Assembly (NCBI GenBank): GCA_964348085.1
Contig: CAYGBI010000012.1
Span: forward strand, 1 to 64,000
Source of the DNA: VXYL01 sp964348085
GTDB taxonomy: Bacteria; Pseudomonadota; Gammaproteobacteria; Pseudomonadales; Azotimanducaceae
DNA length: 64,000 bases
Direction of reading: 5' to 3'
Below, in pieces: positions 16,905 through 25,351 of this stretch. The translations under genes and the position numbers were made by a program. The notes below the pieces were generated by a model. The model was not told the DNA's origin and ran no database searches. It was given only the letters and a program-made list of their open reading frames with translations. Within the stretch, counting starts at the first letter, position 1. The number at the start of each line of letters is the position of its first letter.

Positions 16905-17708
16905 GTGAACCGGCTGAACCAGCGTTTGACGGCAAGGAAGAACGCGGGACGAAAGGTGCTCAACGCCTTCGTCACCGCTGGCGATCCCCAGCGCGCGGTC
17001 ACCGTGCCGGCGATGCGGGCGCTGGTACGAGGTGGCGCTGACCTCGTCGAGCTCGGCGTGCCGTTCTCGGACCCCGAGGCCGACGGGCCCGCCATCCAAG
17101 CGGCGTCCGAGCGGGCGTTGGCGAACGGCATGACGTTGGCGGACGTGCTCGCCATGACGGCCGAGTTCCGCACGCTCGACGCCGATACGCCGGTGGTGCT
17201 CATGGGTTACTTGAATACGTTTCTGAAGATGGGCTTGGCTACGTTCTGCGCCAAGGCGGCGAGCGCTGGCGTGGACGGCGTAATCGTCGTCAACATGCCG
17301 CCCGAAGAGTCCGGCGAGTTCAAGGCGCGATTGGCCGAGCATGGCATCGCCTTGGTGTTCTTGGTGGCGCCTACCACCACCGCCGAACGCGCCGCCTACA
17401 TCGCCGAACACGGCGACGGCTTCATCTACTACGTCAGCTACAAGGGCGTCACCGGCGCCAAGACCGCGGACGCCGATGCCATTGGCGCACGGCTCGTCGA
17501 GTTGCGCCGGCACATCCGCGCCTTGCCGCTGTTGGTCGGCTTCGGCATCCGGGACGGCGCATCCGCGGCCCGCGTCGCCCCGCACGCCGACGGCGTCGTG
17601 GTGGGCACCGTCTTCGTGAATACCATGGCGGAGGGTGACCCGGCCGCCATCCCAAGCCGCCTAGCTGGCCAAGCCGGAGAGATTCGGCAGGCGTTGGATG
17701 CGCTGTGA
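16905..17708 (+). CDS. trpA: Tryptophan synthase alpha chain
   Basis: A 267-residue TIM barrel that cleaves indole-3-glycerol phosphate to indole and G3P. FVTAGDPQRAVTVPAMRALVRGGADLVELGVPFSDPEADG (given as consecutive blocks FVTAGDP, LVELGVPFSDPEADG) carries the catalytic Glu and Asp. YVSYKGVTGAK and LVGFGIRDG form the phosphate-binding part. GTG start. It ends in a 4-nt overlap with folC, with no accD between them. Confidence 0.96.
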   Translation: MNRLNQRLTARKNAGRKVLNAFVTAGDPQRAVTVPAMRALVRGGADLVELGVPFSDPEADGPAIQAASERALANGMTLADVLAMTAEFRTLDADTPVVLMGYLNTFLKMGLATFCAKAASAGVDGVIVVNMPPEESGEFKARLAEHGIALVFLVAPTTTAERAAYIAEHGDGFIYYVSYKGVTGAKTADADAIGARLVELRRHIRALPLLVGFGIRDGASAARVAPHADGVVVGTVFVNTMAEGDPAAIPSRLAGQAGEIRQALDAL

Positions 17709-18979
17709 ACACGCCAACGGACCTTGCCGGCTGGCTCGAACGCATCGGGGTCGAACATCCCCGTGGCGTGCTGCGCGGCTTGGACGGCGTGCGCGTGGTT
17801 GGCGAGCGCTTGGGCGTGCTGCCGCCGGCGCCAACGACGATCGTGGTTGCCGGCACCAACGGCAAGGGGTCGACCACCGTCTTCGCCGAGCACTTGCTGC
17901 TCGCGGCTGGGCGCTCCGTGGGCACCACCACCTCGCCCCATGTCCACGTCTTCAACGAACGCATCCACATCAATGGCGAAGCGGCGAGCGATGCGGCCAT
18001 CGTCGCCGCCTTTGACGCCGTCGAAGCAGCCCGGGGCGACGTCGGCCTGTCCTACTTCGAATACGCCACGCTTGCCGCACTGCTTGCGATCACCCGGGCG
18101 CAAGTCGACTTCGCGGTATTGGAGGTGGGACTCGGCGGGCGGTTGGACGCGGTGAACGCAGTCGATGCGGATGTCGCGGTCATCACCAGCATTGGCTTGG
18201 ACCACCAGCAGTATCTAGGCAACACGCGGCACATAATCGGGGCTGAAAAGGCCGGCGTCTTGCGGCGCGGTCGCCCGGTGGTGGTCGGCGAACCCAGCCC
18301 ACCCGCCTCCGTACTCGCGCGAGCTCGGGAGTTGCGCGCGCCGGTTTACCTCGCCGGGCGGGACTTCGGTCAAGGCGATGGCGTACTGTGGTACGAACGC
18401 GGTCGCGACCGGCAACGGTTCCACTATCGGTGTGGCGCCATCGACCCTACCAACGCGGCGACCGCACTACAGGCGGTGCAAGTCGCCGGCCGGCAGGTGG
18501 ACCAAGCCGCTCTGGACCAAGCGGCGGTCACGGTGCGGAACCCCGGACGCTGCGAAGTCCTTCGCCGCGACGAACGAACTTGGGTGCTTGACGTGGCGCA
18601 CAACCCCGACGGCGCGCGCTTCTTCGCCAACCAATTGCGGCGGCGTTTTCCGGGCCGGCGCATGGCCGGCATCGTCGGCTGCTTGGCCGACAAGGACGTC
18701 GCCGGCATCGTCGCGCCCCTCAAGCCCTTGGTTTCCGAGTTCGCTTACGTGTCGACGACGGGCGAACGTGGCCGCGGCGCGGAGTCGTGCCGCGCGGCGG
18801 CCGGCGACTTGGCGGCGTTCGCAGGTTCCTTGGACGCCGCGATGACGCGCCTCGCCCGCGCCAACGATGTTATTCTCGCGTTCGGTTCCTTCGACTTGGT
18901 GGAGCGGTTGCGCCGTCGGTTGCTGGCGCAGCGAGCGAAAGCCTGCGGGGAGGTGCGCGGGGGATCGCCCCGCGCTTGA
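17705..18979 (+). CDS. folC: Folylpolyglutamate synthase / dihydrofolate synthase
   Basis: A 424-residue Mur-ligase-fold enzyme that adds glutamate to dihydropteroate and to folates. The ATP P-loop is VAGTNGKGSTTVFAEHLL, the Thr/Ser-rich TTTSPHVHVFNERIHING follows, and the metal/substrate block is LEVGLGGRLDAVNAVDADVAVITSIGLDH (listed as neighbouring motifs). VLDVAHNPDGARFF is the C-terminal signature. The GTG start at 17705 overlaps the trpA stop, so translation is coupled. It sits in the conserved folC-dedD-cvpA-purF order. Confidence 0.95.
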   Translation: MNTPTDLAGWLERIGVEHPRGVLRGLDGVRVVGERLGVLPPAPTTIVVAGTNGKGSTTVFAEHLLLAAGRSVGTTTSPHVHVFNERIHINGEAASDAAIVAAFDAVEAARGDVGLSYFEYATLAALLAITRAQVDFAVLEVGLGGRLDAVNAVDADVAVITSIGLDHQQYLGNTRHIIGAEKAGVLRRGRPVVVGEPSPPASVLARARELRAPVYLAGRDFGQGDGVLWYERGRDRQRFHYRCGAIDPTNAATALQAVQVAGRQVDQAALDQAAVTVRNPGRCEVLRRDERTWVLDVAHNPDGARFFANQLRRRFPGRRMAGIVGCLADKDVAGIVAPLKPLVSEFAYVSTTGERGRGAESCRAAAGDLAAFAGSLDAAMTRLARANDVILAFGSFDLVERLRRRLLAQRAKACGEVRGGSPRA

Positions 18980-18986
18980 GCGGAGC

Positions 18987-19532
18987 GTGCTGACGGAGCG
19001 AAATCGATATCGCCTGACGGGGACGATTTTTCTGGTCGCCGTCGCCGCGGTGGTGCTGCCCATGCTGTTCGATGGCGAGGGCGTGGCGCCGCTGGAGCTA
19101 GAGGCCGTCGCCCCCGCCGATTTCGAAGTTGAACGGGACCGCTCGCCCGTGCCCGATGTGACGGTCGCCGTGGCGGCGCGGGATGAACTGAAGGCGGCGG
19201 TCGACGAAGATGGCTACGCCACCGATACCGGCACGCGCTTGGGCGAGCCGGCGCTGCTGACGCGCCGGGAGGCCTTGGCGCTCGGGCTTCCCGATTTGAA
19301 GTGGGCGGTGCAAGTGGCGAGTTTCACGCAGCATGAAAACGCCACCGCGCAGCGGGACCGGCTGCTGGCGGACGGCTACGAGGCGTTCCTTTCCAACGTC
19401 AAGCGACGCGGCGAAATCACTACCCGCGTCGCCGTCGGCCCGCTCATCAACCAAGACGACGCCGAGCGACTGAAGGACGAACTCAACGAGCGCTATGCGT
19501 TCAGCGCCGTATTGGCGAGGTTCAGCCCCTGA
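18987..19532 (+). CDS. dedD: SPOR-domain inner-membrane protein (DedD-like)
   Basis: The 181-residue protein starts with a short cytoplasmic LTERNRYRL and one membrane helix (TGTIFLVAVAAVVLPMLF). A charged periplasmic linker follows, and a C-terminal SPOR domain from about residue 105 (LKWAVQVASFTQHENATAQRDRLLADGYEAF ... RVAVGPLINQDDAERLKDEL). SPOR domains bind denuded septal peptidoglycan. I chose the GTG at 18987, 7 nt after folC, because it leaves the membrane helix near the N-terminus; the open frame runs further upstream within folC. Position between folC and cvpA matches dedD of other Gammaproteobacteria. Confidence 0.88.
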   Translation: MLTERNRYRLTGTIFLVAVAAVVLPMLFDGEGVAPLELEAVAPADFEVERDRSPVPDVTVAVAARDELKAAVDEDGYATDTGTRLGEPALLTRREALALGLPDLKWAVQVASFTQHENATAQRDRLLADGYEAFLSNVKRRGEITTRVAVGPLINQDDAERLKDELNERYAFSAVLARFSP

Positions 19533-20059
19533 TGCTGGCCGAGTTCGCGGTCGTTGACATCGCGATGGTGGTCGTCCTCCTCGCCTCCGCGGCGGTGGGG
19601 TTGATGCGAGGCTTCGTCAAAGAAGTGGTGTCGTTGGTGATCTGGGGCGCGGCGCTCTTTCTCGGCTTGGCGTTCGGTCGCCCGTTGGGCGAGTTCCTGG
19701 CGTTGGACCTCGGGCCGAAGCTGCCAACCGTAGTCGGTTTCCTAACGGTATTCGTTGCAGTGCTCATCGTCGGCGCCGTCGTCCAGCGTCTACTGCGCGG
19801 CTTGGTCCAGTCTGCGGGACTGTCCGGTTCCGACCGGACCTTGGGCTTGGTGTTCGGCGCCGTGCGCGGCTTGGCGGTGGTGGTCGTCGGGCTGATCGCC
19901 ATACGTCCGTTCGCCGAGGAGCAGGCTTGGTGGCAAGAATCCCGATTCGCGCCGGCGGTGCTGACCTTTGAGCCAGAAGTGCTGGCCGCGGCCGACGCGC
20001 TGATGGGCGTGCTCGGCGAAGGCGAGCCGACGAGCGTCGTGAACGAGGGGGCAAGCTAA
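19532..20059 (+). CDS. cvpA: CvpA family membrane protein
   Basis: A 175-residue protein with four predicted membrane segments: VVDIAMVVVLLASAAVGLMRG, VSLVIWGAALFLGLAFG, VVGFLTVFVAVLIVGAVV and LGLVFGAVRGLAVVVVGLIA. RGFVKEVVSLVIWG and DRTLGLVFGAVRG are the CvpA hallmarks. The family is linked to colicin V export, biofilm and envelope homeostasis; the biochemical role is unclear. The ATG shares one base with the SPOR stop, and its own stop overlaps the purF ATG (TAATG). Confidence 0.92.
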   Translation: MLAEFAVVDIAMVVVLLASAAVGLMRGFVKEVVSLVIWGAALFLGLAFGRPLGEFLALDLGPKLPTVVGFLTVFVAVLIVGAVVQRLLRGLVQSAGLSGSDRTLGLVFGAVRGLAVVVVGLIAIRPFAEEQAWWQESRFAPAVLTFEPEVLAAADALMGVLGEGEPTSVVNEGAS

Positions 20060-21675
20060 TGTGCGGCGTAGTCGGCATCGTCAGCCAAGGTCCGGTCAAC
20101 CAGCAGATCTACGACGCCTTGCTGGCGCTCCAGCATCGCGGCCAAGACTCCGCCGGCATGGTGACTTGGGAGAGCCTGCTACGCCACGGCACGACCACCC
20201 CGGCGGACGACGAATTGACGGTGCAAGCGCCCGGGCGCCTGCACCTGCGCAAGGGCAACGGTTTGGTGCGCGACGTATTCGCGGAACGTCACATGCGACG
20301 GTTGCGCGGCAAAATGGGCATCGGCCACGTCCGCTATCCCACGGCCGGCACGTCGAGCGCCGCCGAGGCGCAGCCCATGTACGTCAATGCCCCCTACGGC
20401 ATCAGCTTGGCGCACAACGGCAACCTCACCAACGCGCGGGAGTTGGAGGCGGGCGTATTTCGCGCCGGCCTGCGTCATGTCAACACGGATTCGGATTCCG
20501 AGATACTGCTCAACGTATTCGCCCACGAACTGCAGAAGATCGGCGCACCGCACCCCGAAGCGAAGCACATTTTCGCCGCGGTGGAGGGCGTGCATCGACG
20601 CTGTCGCGGCGCCTACGCGGCCGTGGCGATGATTAACGGCCTCGGCGTGGTGGCGTTTCGCGACCCGCACGGCATTCGCCCACTCGCTTTCGGCAGCAAG
20701 CGAACGGCCAACGGGCAAGAGGTGATGGTGGCGTCGGAAAGCAACGCCATCGACATTCTGGGCTTCGACTTCGAGCGCGACTTGGCGCCGGGCGAGGCGA
20801 TCTTTATCGACGCCGATGGGCGCGCGGTCACCCGGCGCTGCGCGCGGCCCGCCGAGCATGCGCCGTGCATCTTCGAGTACGTCTACCTCGCCCGCGAGGA
20901 TTCGGTGCTGGACAACGTTTCGGTCTATCGGGCGCGTCTGCGCATGGGCGAGAAGCTCGCGTCGCATGTCCTCAAGCGCTATGCCAAACGGCGTGTTCGC
21001 CTCGACAGCCGCCACGCCAAGCAGGGCCACGACATCGACGTGGTGATTCCGATTCCCGAATCCAGCCGCGCCTGCGCGATTCCGTTGGCGCACGCCCTCG
21101 GCGTTCGCTTCCGCGAGGGCTTCGTGAAGAACCGGTATATCGGCCGCACGTTCATCATGCCGGGGCAAACGCAGCGCGCGAAATCCGTACAGCAGAAGCT
21201 GAACGCCATGCCGGTGGAGTTTCAAGGCAAGAACGTGCTGCTGGTGGAAGACTCCATCGTGCGCGGCACGACCACCGGCCAAATCGTTCACCAGGCGCGC
21301 AAGGCCGGCGCCAACAAAGTGTTTATGGCCGTGGCCGCGCCGCCGGTGCGTTATCCCAACGTATACGGCATCGACATGCCGGCGTCGCACGAGTTCATCG
21401 CCTACAACCGCACCCAAGAGCAGATCGCCAAGCAGATCGGCGTGGACTGGCTGGTGTATCAGACGCTGCCGGACTTGGTGGCCGCGACCTCGGGTGGCAA
21501 CAAGAAGCTCACGCGCTTCGAATGCTCCGTATTCGACGGCGAGTACATCACCGGCGACATTGACGAAACCTACTTGACCCGGCTCTCCGAAGTGCGCAGC
21601 GACCGGGCGAAGCAGAGCCTGACCATGGAACAAGCCGACGAACCGCCGGTGATCGAACTGCACAACCATGCGTAG
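20059..21675 (+). CDS. purF: Amidophosphoribosyltransferase
   Basis: A 538-residue enzyme that makes phosphoribosylamine from PRPP and glutamine, the first committed step of purine synthesis. After Met removal the N-terminal Cys (MCGVVGIVSQG) is the glutaminase nucleophile; LQHRGQDSAGMVTW and GIGHVRYPTAGTSSA follow. In the transferase half the PRPP loop is NVLLVEDSIVRGTTTGQIV, after FREGFVKNRYIGRTFI. It is somewhat longer than E. coli PurF (505 aa), mostly at the C-terminus. Last gene of the tightly overlapping run from truA. Confidence 0.97.
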   Translation: MCGVVGIVSQGPVNQQIYDALLALQHRGQDSAGMVTWESLLRHGTTTPADDELTVQAPGRLHLRKGNGLVRDVFAERHMRRLRGKMGIGHVRYPTAGTSSAAEAQPMYVNAPYGISLAHNGNLTNARELEAGVFRAGLRHVNTDSDSEILLNVFAHELQKIGAPHPEAKHIFAAVEGVHRRCRGAYAAVAMINGLGVVAFRDPHGIRPLAFGSKRTANGQEVMVASESNAIDILGFDFERDLAPGEAIFIDADGRAVTRRCARPAEHAPCIFEYVYLAREDSVLDNVSVYRARLRMGEKLASHVLKRYAKRRVRLDSRHAKQGHDIDVVIPIPESSRACAIPLAHALGVRFREGFVKNRYIGRTFIMPGQTQRAKSVQQKLNAMPVEFQGKNVLLVEDSIVRGTTTGQIVHQARKAGANKVFMAVAAPPVRYPNVYGIDMPASHEFIAYNRTQEQIAKQIGVDWLVYQTLPDLVAATSGGNKKLTRFECSVFDGEYITGDIDETYLTRLSEVRSDRAKQSLTMEQADEPPVIELHNHA

Positions 21676-21806
21676 ACGGCCGCGCCTTGTCGGGCGGGCG
21701 CCGGACCGTTGTCGGTGCGACGCGGACTTTCGCCACGGACTGCGAGAGATGGGGGAGAGGTGGTGCCGATAATCGGCGTGCGCGGCGTTTGGCGTGGGTT
21801 CGCGGC

Positions 21807-22256
21807 ATGACGCGCTTGGTTGCTTCGATGAAGCGCCGCACGCCCTGCGTAGGTGTCTGTTCCACCACCTATGGCGACTTGGTGTGTCGCGGCTGCAAAC
21901 GCTTCGCGCATGAAATCGTCGGCTGGAATGGTTATCGGGAAAGTCAGCGCGAGTTGGTGTGGACGCGGTTGCACACGCTATTGGCGCAGAGCGTGGGCGT
22001 ATTCCTCGGGGTGGCCGACGAGCGCGAATTGCGCGCCGTTGCCAAGGCTGCCCGGGTGGCGGATGCCGATGTGCTGCCGGCGGAGGTGCTTGCCTTTCAC
22101 ACCATGCGCTCGTGTCCGTTGGCGCTTCGCGAACTGGGTTTGGCGAGCCGCTCGGACGCGACGGAGACGCCCGAGGTGGTGCGCATGATCGACCGGGAGT
22201 TCTACCTACGCTCGTGCGCCCATTTCGAGGCGAGCTTCAAGACCCCGGCTGCCTAG
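21807..22256 (+). CDS. DUF1289 (Fe-S-like Cys motif) protein
   Basis: The 149-residue product carries the DUF1289 motif near its start: TPCVGVCSTTYGDLVCRGCKRFAHEIVGW, that is C-x3-C-x8-C-x2-C followed by the Trp-containing helix of the family (shown as TPCVGVC and CRGCKRF). DUF1289 proteins are small and often named putative Fe-S proteins; the Cys set could bind zinc or an iron-sulfur cluster. The C-terminal 100 residues are an extension with another pair of Cys and no family I recognise. The longer open frame begins at 21687, but the ATG at 21807 places the motif at the normal position. Confidence 0.7.
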   Translation: MTRLVASMKRRTPCVGVCSTTYGDLVCRGCKRFAHEIVGWNGYRESQRELVWTRLHTLLAQSVGVFLGVADERELRAVAKAARVADADVLPAEVLAFHTMRSCPLALRELGLASRSDATETPEVVRMIDREFYLRSCAHFEASFKTPAA

Positions 22257-22472
22257 GACATTAGCGTTACGAAAGCTGCTGCCTCCCGGCACCGCCTTCG
22301 CCCTAAGCCCAAGCCGCCTACACGACGGAGATCGGACTTCGCGGTTGACGCCGCCGACGGCCACTAGCGCCACGACAGCCGCTGCCTGCCGGCACCGCCT
22401 TTCGCCCCTGCCCAACTGCCCTATCACCCCGTCGGACTTCGCGGCTAATACCGCCAAGTCCGATGGATGCTA
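22257..22472. repeat. Two adjacent copies of the dispersed MITE/REP-like repeat
   Basis: The stretch between DUF1289 and lpxH is filled by two copies in the same orientation. They share GCCTCCCGGCACCGCCTT / GCCTGCCGGCACCGCCTT, an AAGCC-rich middle and a GTCGGACTTCGCGG end. The right copy ends with a mirrored GCCAAGTCCGATGGATGCTA whose last three bases, read on the minus strand, are the TAG stop of lpxH. Other copies lie at 31011, 32965, 53483 and 56379. Confidence 0.75.
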
Positions 22473-23180
22473 CGTCAGCGGGAAGCACTCCAAGGCGGCA
22501 TCGCCGCGCTGAAGCCGCAGTCGCCAACCGCAACGGCGCCAATCGCCGAGCACGATACGACGGCCGGCCGCGTGCCGGTGGATGCCGGGCCGATGCGTAT
22601 GCCCGTGGACCAAGAGCCTTGCGTCCGCCTCGGCGAGGGACGTTTCCACGGCCGCCGGCGTCACATCCATGATGTTGTCCGCCTTGTTCTCGTTGGCGGC
22701 GATGCTCTTGGCGCGCAACGTCGCCGCGAGGGCGCGCCGAGAAGACAAGGGCGTGGCCAGCACTCCGGCCTGCCACTCGGCGGAGCGAAATAGCGCTCGG
22801 GCGCGTTGGTATTCGGCGTCGCCGGTGCAGTAGGCATCGCCATGCGCGATTAGCACACGCTCGCCGTCGACGTCGATGACGCTGGGGTCCGGCAAGAGCG
22901 TGGCGCCGGTGTCGGCGGCAAAGCGCTCGCCGAACAGGAAGTCGCGGTTGCCGTGCATCACGTAGAGGGCGCAGCGCTCGGCCGCTTGGCGCAATACCTC
23001 GCGGGTGGCATCGGCCACCGCGGCATCGTCGTCGTCGCCGACCCAGACTTCCACCAAGTCTCCCAGTATGTACAGCGCATCGACGGTGGCCGCCTCGCTC
23101 GCCAGCATACGTCTCAGCCCGGCCAAGACGTGCGGGCGCGTCTCGTCAATGTGCAGGTCGGAGATAAAGAGGGCGCTCAT
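22470..23180 (-). CDS. lpxH: UDP-2,3-diacylglucosamine diphosphatase
   Basis: A 236-residue calcineurin-like phosphoesterase of lipid A synthesis that cleaves UDP-2,3-diacylglucosamine to lipid X and UMP at the inner membrane. All metal motifs are present: LFISDLHID, LGDLVEVWVGDDD, VMHGNRDFLFGERF, LIAHGDAYCTGD and LVHGHTHRPGIH. This gene shows that the organism makes lipid A. The start at 23180 gives the usual DLH position. It lies 25 nt after folD on the same strand, and its stop codon is the edge of a repeat. Confidence 0.95.
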   Translation of the reverse strand: MSALFISDLHIDETRPHVLAGLRRMLASEAATVDALYILGDLVEVWVGDDDDAAVADATREVLRQAAERCALYVMHGNRDFLFGERFAADTGATLLPDPSVIDVDGERVLIAHGDAYCTGDAEYQRARALFRSAEWQAGVLATPLSSRRALAATLRAKSIAANENKADNIMDVTPAAVETSLAEADARLLVHGHTHRPGIHRHAAGRRIVLGDWRRCGWRLRLQRGDAALECFPLT

Positions 23181-23205
23181 GCACTGGACTCCACGAGTCG
23201 TCTGG

Positions 23206-24063
23206 CTAACCGGCGGCGGCGAGTTCGGCGGCGGCGAGGGTGTTCTCCAACAGCGACGCGCGGGTGACCGGACCGACGCCGCCCGGCACCGGCGTAATCC
23301 AGCCGGCGCGCTCGGCCACCTCTTCGAAGCGCACGTCGCCGCGCAACGACCCGTCGGGCTGCGCGACGATGCCGACGTCGATAACGACGGCGCCGGGTCG
23401 CACCCAGTCCGCCCCCAACAAGCCGGCTTTGCCGGTGGCGGAGACCACGACATCCGCTTGTGCCACGTGTTCGCGGGCGGACTTGGAGAAGCGATGCACC
23501 GTGGTCACCGTGCAGCCGGCGAGCAGCAACTCGAGCCCCATCGGCCGCCCCACATGGTTGGAGGCGCCCACCACCGTAGCGTGCAAGCCGCGCAGGGGAA
23601 CGCCGGTCGCGGCCAACAAGGACATCACCGCCTTCGGCGTGCAGGGGCGAATGCTGGGTTCGCGCAACACCAAGCGACCCATGTTGTGTGGATGCACGCC
23701 GTCGACGTCTTTCTTCGGCAGCACGTGCTCGGTCACCCGCAACGCGTCGATATGCGGCGGCAACGGCAGTTGCACCAAGATGCCGTCGAAGCCGGCATCG
23801 GCGTTTAGCTCGTCGATGATCGCGAGGAGTTCCGCTTCGCTGGTTTCGGCCGGCAAGTGACGGACTTTCGCCTTGAGTCCGACCTGCTCGCAGTCCTTGC
23901 GCTTGAGGCGCACATAGATCAGCGAGCTAGGGTCGTCGCCGACCAGCAACACCGCGAGCCCCGGCGCACGCAGGCCACGCGCGCGCCGGGCGCGTACCTT
24001 GGCGGCCAAGTCGCGGCGGATGGCTCGGGCGATGGCGTTGCCGTCGAGTATTCTGGCGGGCAT
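23206..24063 (-). CDS. folD: Methylenetetrahydrofolate dehydrogenase / cyclohydrolase
   Basis: A 285-residue bifunctional enzyme interconverting 5,10-methylene-THF, 5,10-methenyl-THF and 10-formyl-THF. Family blocks: AVLLVGDDPSSLIYVRLKRKDCEQVGL (catalytic Tyr and Lys of the YxxxK motif), DGILVQLPLPPHI, PKKDVDGVHPHNMGRL, VVGASNHVGRPMGLELLLAGCTVT and TPVPGGVGPVTRASLLENT. The ATG at 24063 has AAGGA 8 nt upstream; the frame is open 14 codons further but without a better start. Probably cotranscribed with lpxH. Confidence 0.96.
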   Translation of the reverse strand: MPARILDGNAIARAIRRDLAAKVRARRARGLRAPGLAVLLVGDDPSSLIYVRLKRKDCEQVGLKAKVRHLPAETSEAELLAIIDELNADAGFDGILVQLPLPPHIDALRVTEHVLPKKDVDGVHPHNMGRLVLREPSIRPCTPKAVMSLLAATGVPLRGLHATVVGASNHVGRPMGLELLLAGCTVTTVHRFSKSAREHVAQADVVVSATGKAGLLGADWVRPGAVVIDVGIVAQPDGSLRGDVRFEEVAERAGWITPVPGGVGPVTRASLLENTLAAAELAAAG

Positions 24064-24139
24064 GGACGTTCCTTGGCAGCGTGGGATTGTACGCCAACGT
24101 CGCATGACGGCAGTCGGTCAAGCGCTTGCGCCACAAGGC

Positions 24140-25006
24140 TCAGGCGGGTGTTTGGCGATTGACGAAGACGCCGGGGGTGCCGCGCAGGCTGATGCGATAG
24201 AGCAGGCGCGTGTCGCTTGGCCCCGTCGCCGCCGGCAGCGGTGTCGCGCTGTGCATCACGGTGGGGTTGTCCCACATCACCAAGTCGAACGGGCGGTAGG
24301 CGTGACAGGCGAGGAAGCGATCCTGAAACGCGTGTTCGCACAGCGCTTTGAGCAACGCGGTCGCCTCCGCTTGCGCCATGCCGCGGATGCCCTGACTGGT
24401 GCCGGTCGGCGCATAGAGCGTCTTCTCCCCGGTAATCGGGTGTCGCCGGACCAAGGGGTGATGCACGGTATGGCTCTGATCCCAGCCTGTCGGCGGCACT
24501 GGCTTGTGGTCTCCGGGCCGCGCAGCGACCGAGGTGCCGTGGCGATGCGCCACGACTAGATCTTCGATCTCCCGCTTACGCTCCGCCGGCAGCGCTCGGT
24601 AGGCCGCCGCCATATCGCAGAACTTGGTCTCGCCGCCCTGCATTGGCGCTTGCACGGAGTACAGCATGGTCACCGACGACACCGTTCGCCTGAACGACTG
24701 ATCGGTGTGCCAATGCGCCGCCCCCTGCAGTGATCGCTCGGTATCCACACCGATGTTGGTGAGGTTGGCGATCTCCGGATAGTCGGCATCCTTGCTGAGC
24801 CGGATGGGTTGGCCCACTCGCCGTGCGAAGGCGACGTAGTCCGCCTTCTTCACCCCGTTGGTGCGCAGCACGGCGAAGCGGTGCCGGTAAAGGTCGAGCA
24901 GGAGACGCTTGAGGGCGTCATCCGTCAGACGCGGTATATCGACGTCCACGACTTCGACGCCGAAGTTGCCGCCGAGCGGACGTAGGGTGTAGTTCTTGAC
25001 CTCCAT
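24140..25006 (-). CDS. TauD/TfdA-family 2-oxoglutarate dioxygenase
   Basis: The 288-residue protein has the TauD fold: RPLGGNFGVEVVDVDIPRLTDD at the start, VLRTNGVKKADYVAFARRVG, and the iron site HWHTDQSFRRTVSSVTMLYS (His-x-Asp). LVRRHPITGEKTLY is the conserved HP-TG-K-Ly block, and the distal His lies in MWDNPTVMHSATP, followed by the 2-oxoglutarate Arg in LLYRISLRG. Family members oxidise taurine, 2,4-D, alkyl sulfates and many other acids. No tau transporter is adjacent, so the substrate is open. It is separated from folD by 76 nt and probably has its own promoter in the 25007-25351 region. Confidence 0.88.
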   Translation of the reverse strand: MEVKNYTLRPLGGNFGVEVVDVDIPRLTDDALKRLLLDLYRHRFAVLRTNGVKKADYVAFARRVGQPIRLSKDADYPEIANLTNIGVDTERSLQGAAHWHTDQSFRRTVSSVTMLYSVQAPMQGGETKFCDMAAAYRALPAERKREIEDLVVAHRHGTSVAARPGDHKPVPPTGWDQSHTVHHPLVRRHPITGEKTLYAPTGTSQGIRGMAQAEATALLKALCEHAFQDRFLACHAYRPFDLVMWDNPTVMHSATPLPAATGPSDTRLLYRISLRGTPGVFVNRQTPA

Positions 25007-25351
25007 GACAAGCGAAATTGCCTAGGGTTGGTGCGCGTGTCAAACAGCCTCACGACGCCTTAGGGCCAGCCACCGGATTGGCAGCCCACCGAGCCGGGGA
25101 CACCCACCGGCCATCGAACCGGGGACACCCACCGGCACCGAGCCGGGGACACCCACCCCGACCGCCACCGAGCCGAGACACCCACCGCCGACGGGCGACC
25201 AACCGCCCGACCCATAGGCATCGCCGCCGCCCCTTGCACTCGTCGCCAAGCGCGGATTTACTTAACACTCACAACCCCCGCCGCAACAACAGGCCATTGG
25301 CCTGCTGTGGTCTGTCGTAGTTTGTTGAGAGTGGCCTCTATGGGAGAAGCG
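25007..25351. other. Intergenic region between divergent TauD and acyl-CoA dehydrogenase genes
   Basis: This region separates two divergent genes and should carry both promoters, but I see no clear -35/-10 pair. Its main content is the imperfect tandem repeat at 25091-25189. Short readings through it are low-complexity (Arg/Pro/His or Gly-rich) and not protein-like. Confidence 0.5.
25091..25189. repeat. Imperfect tandem repeat, four units of about 20 bp
   Basis: Four units of GAGCCGGGGACACCCACC occur at 25091, 25116, 25140 and 25170 (the last as GAGCCGAGACACCCACC), spaced 25, 24 and 30 bp. The unit has no internal dyad. Units are too few and too degenerate for a CRISPR. Confidence 0.8.

Noticed and set aside
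15136..16935. A 599-codon minus-strand frame over trpF and trpB
   Set aside because: GC-rich shadow of the trp genes: no domain, His/Arg/Val-rich composition, and the + strand genes are unambiguous.
20179..21669. A 496-codon minus-strand frame over purF
   Set aside because: Mirror of purF codon bias with repetitive Val/Ala/Arg/His; no family resemblance.
25007..25351. Small protein genes in the tandem-repeat stretch
   Set aside because: Translations are low-complexity Arg/Pro/His or Gly runs dictated by the DNA repeat.
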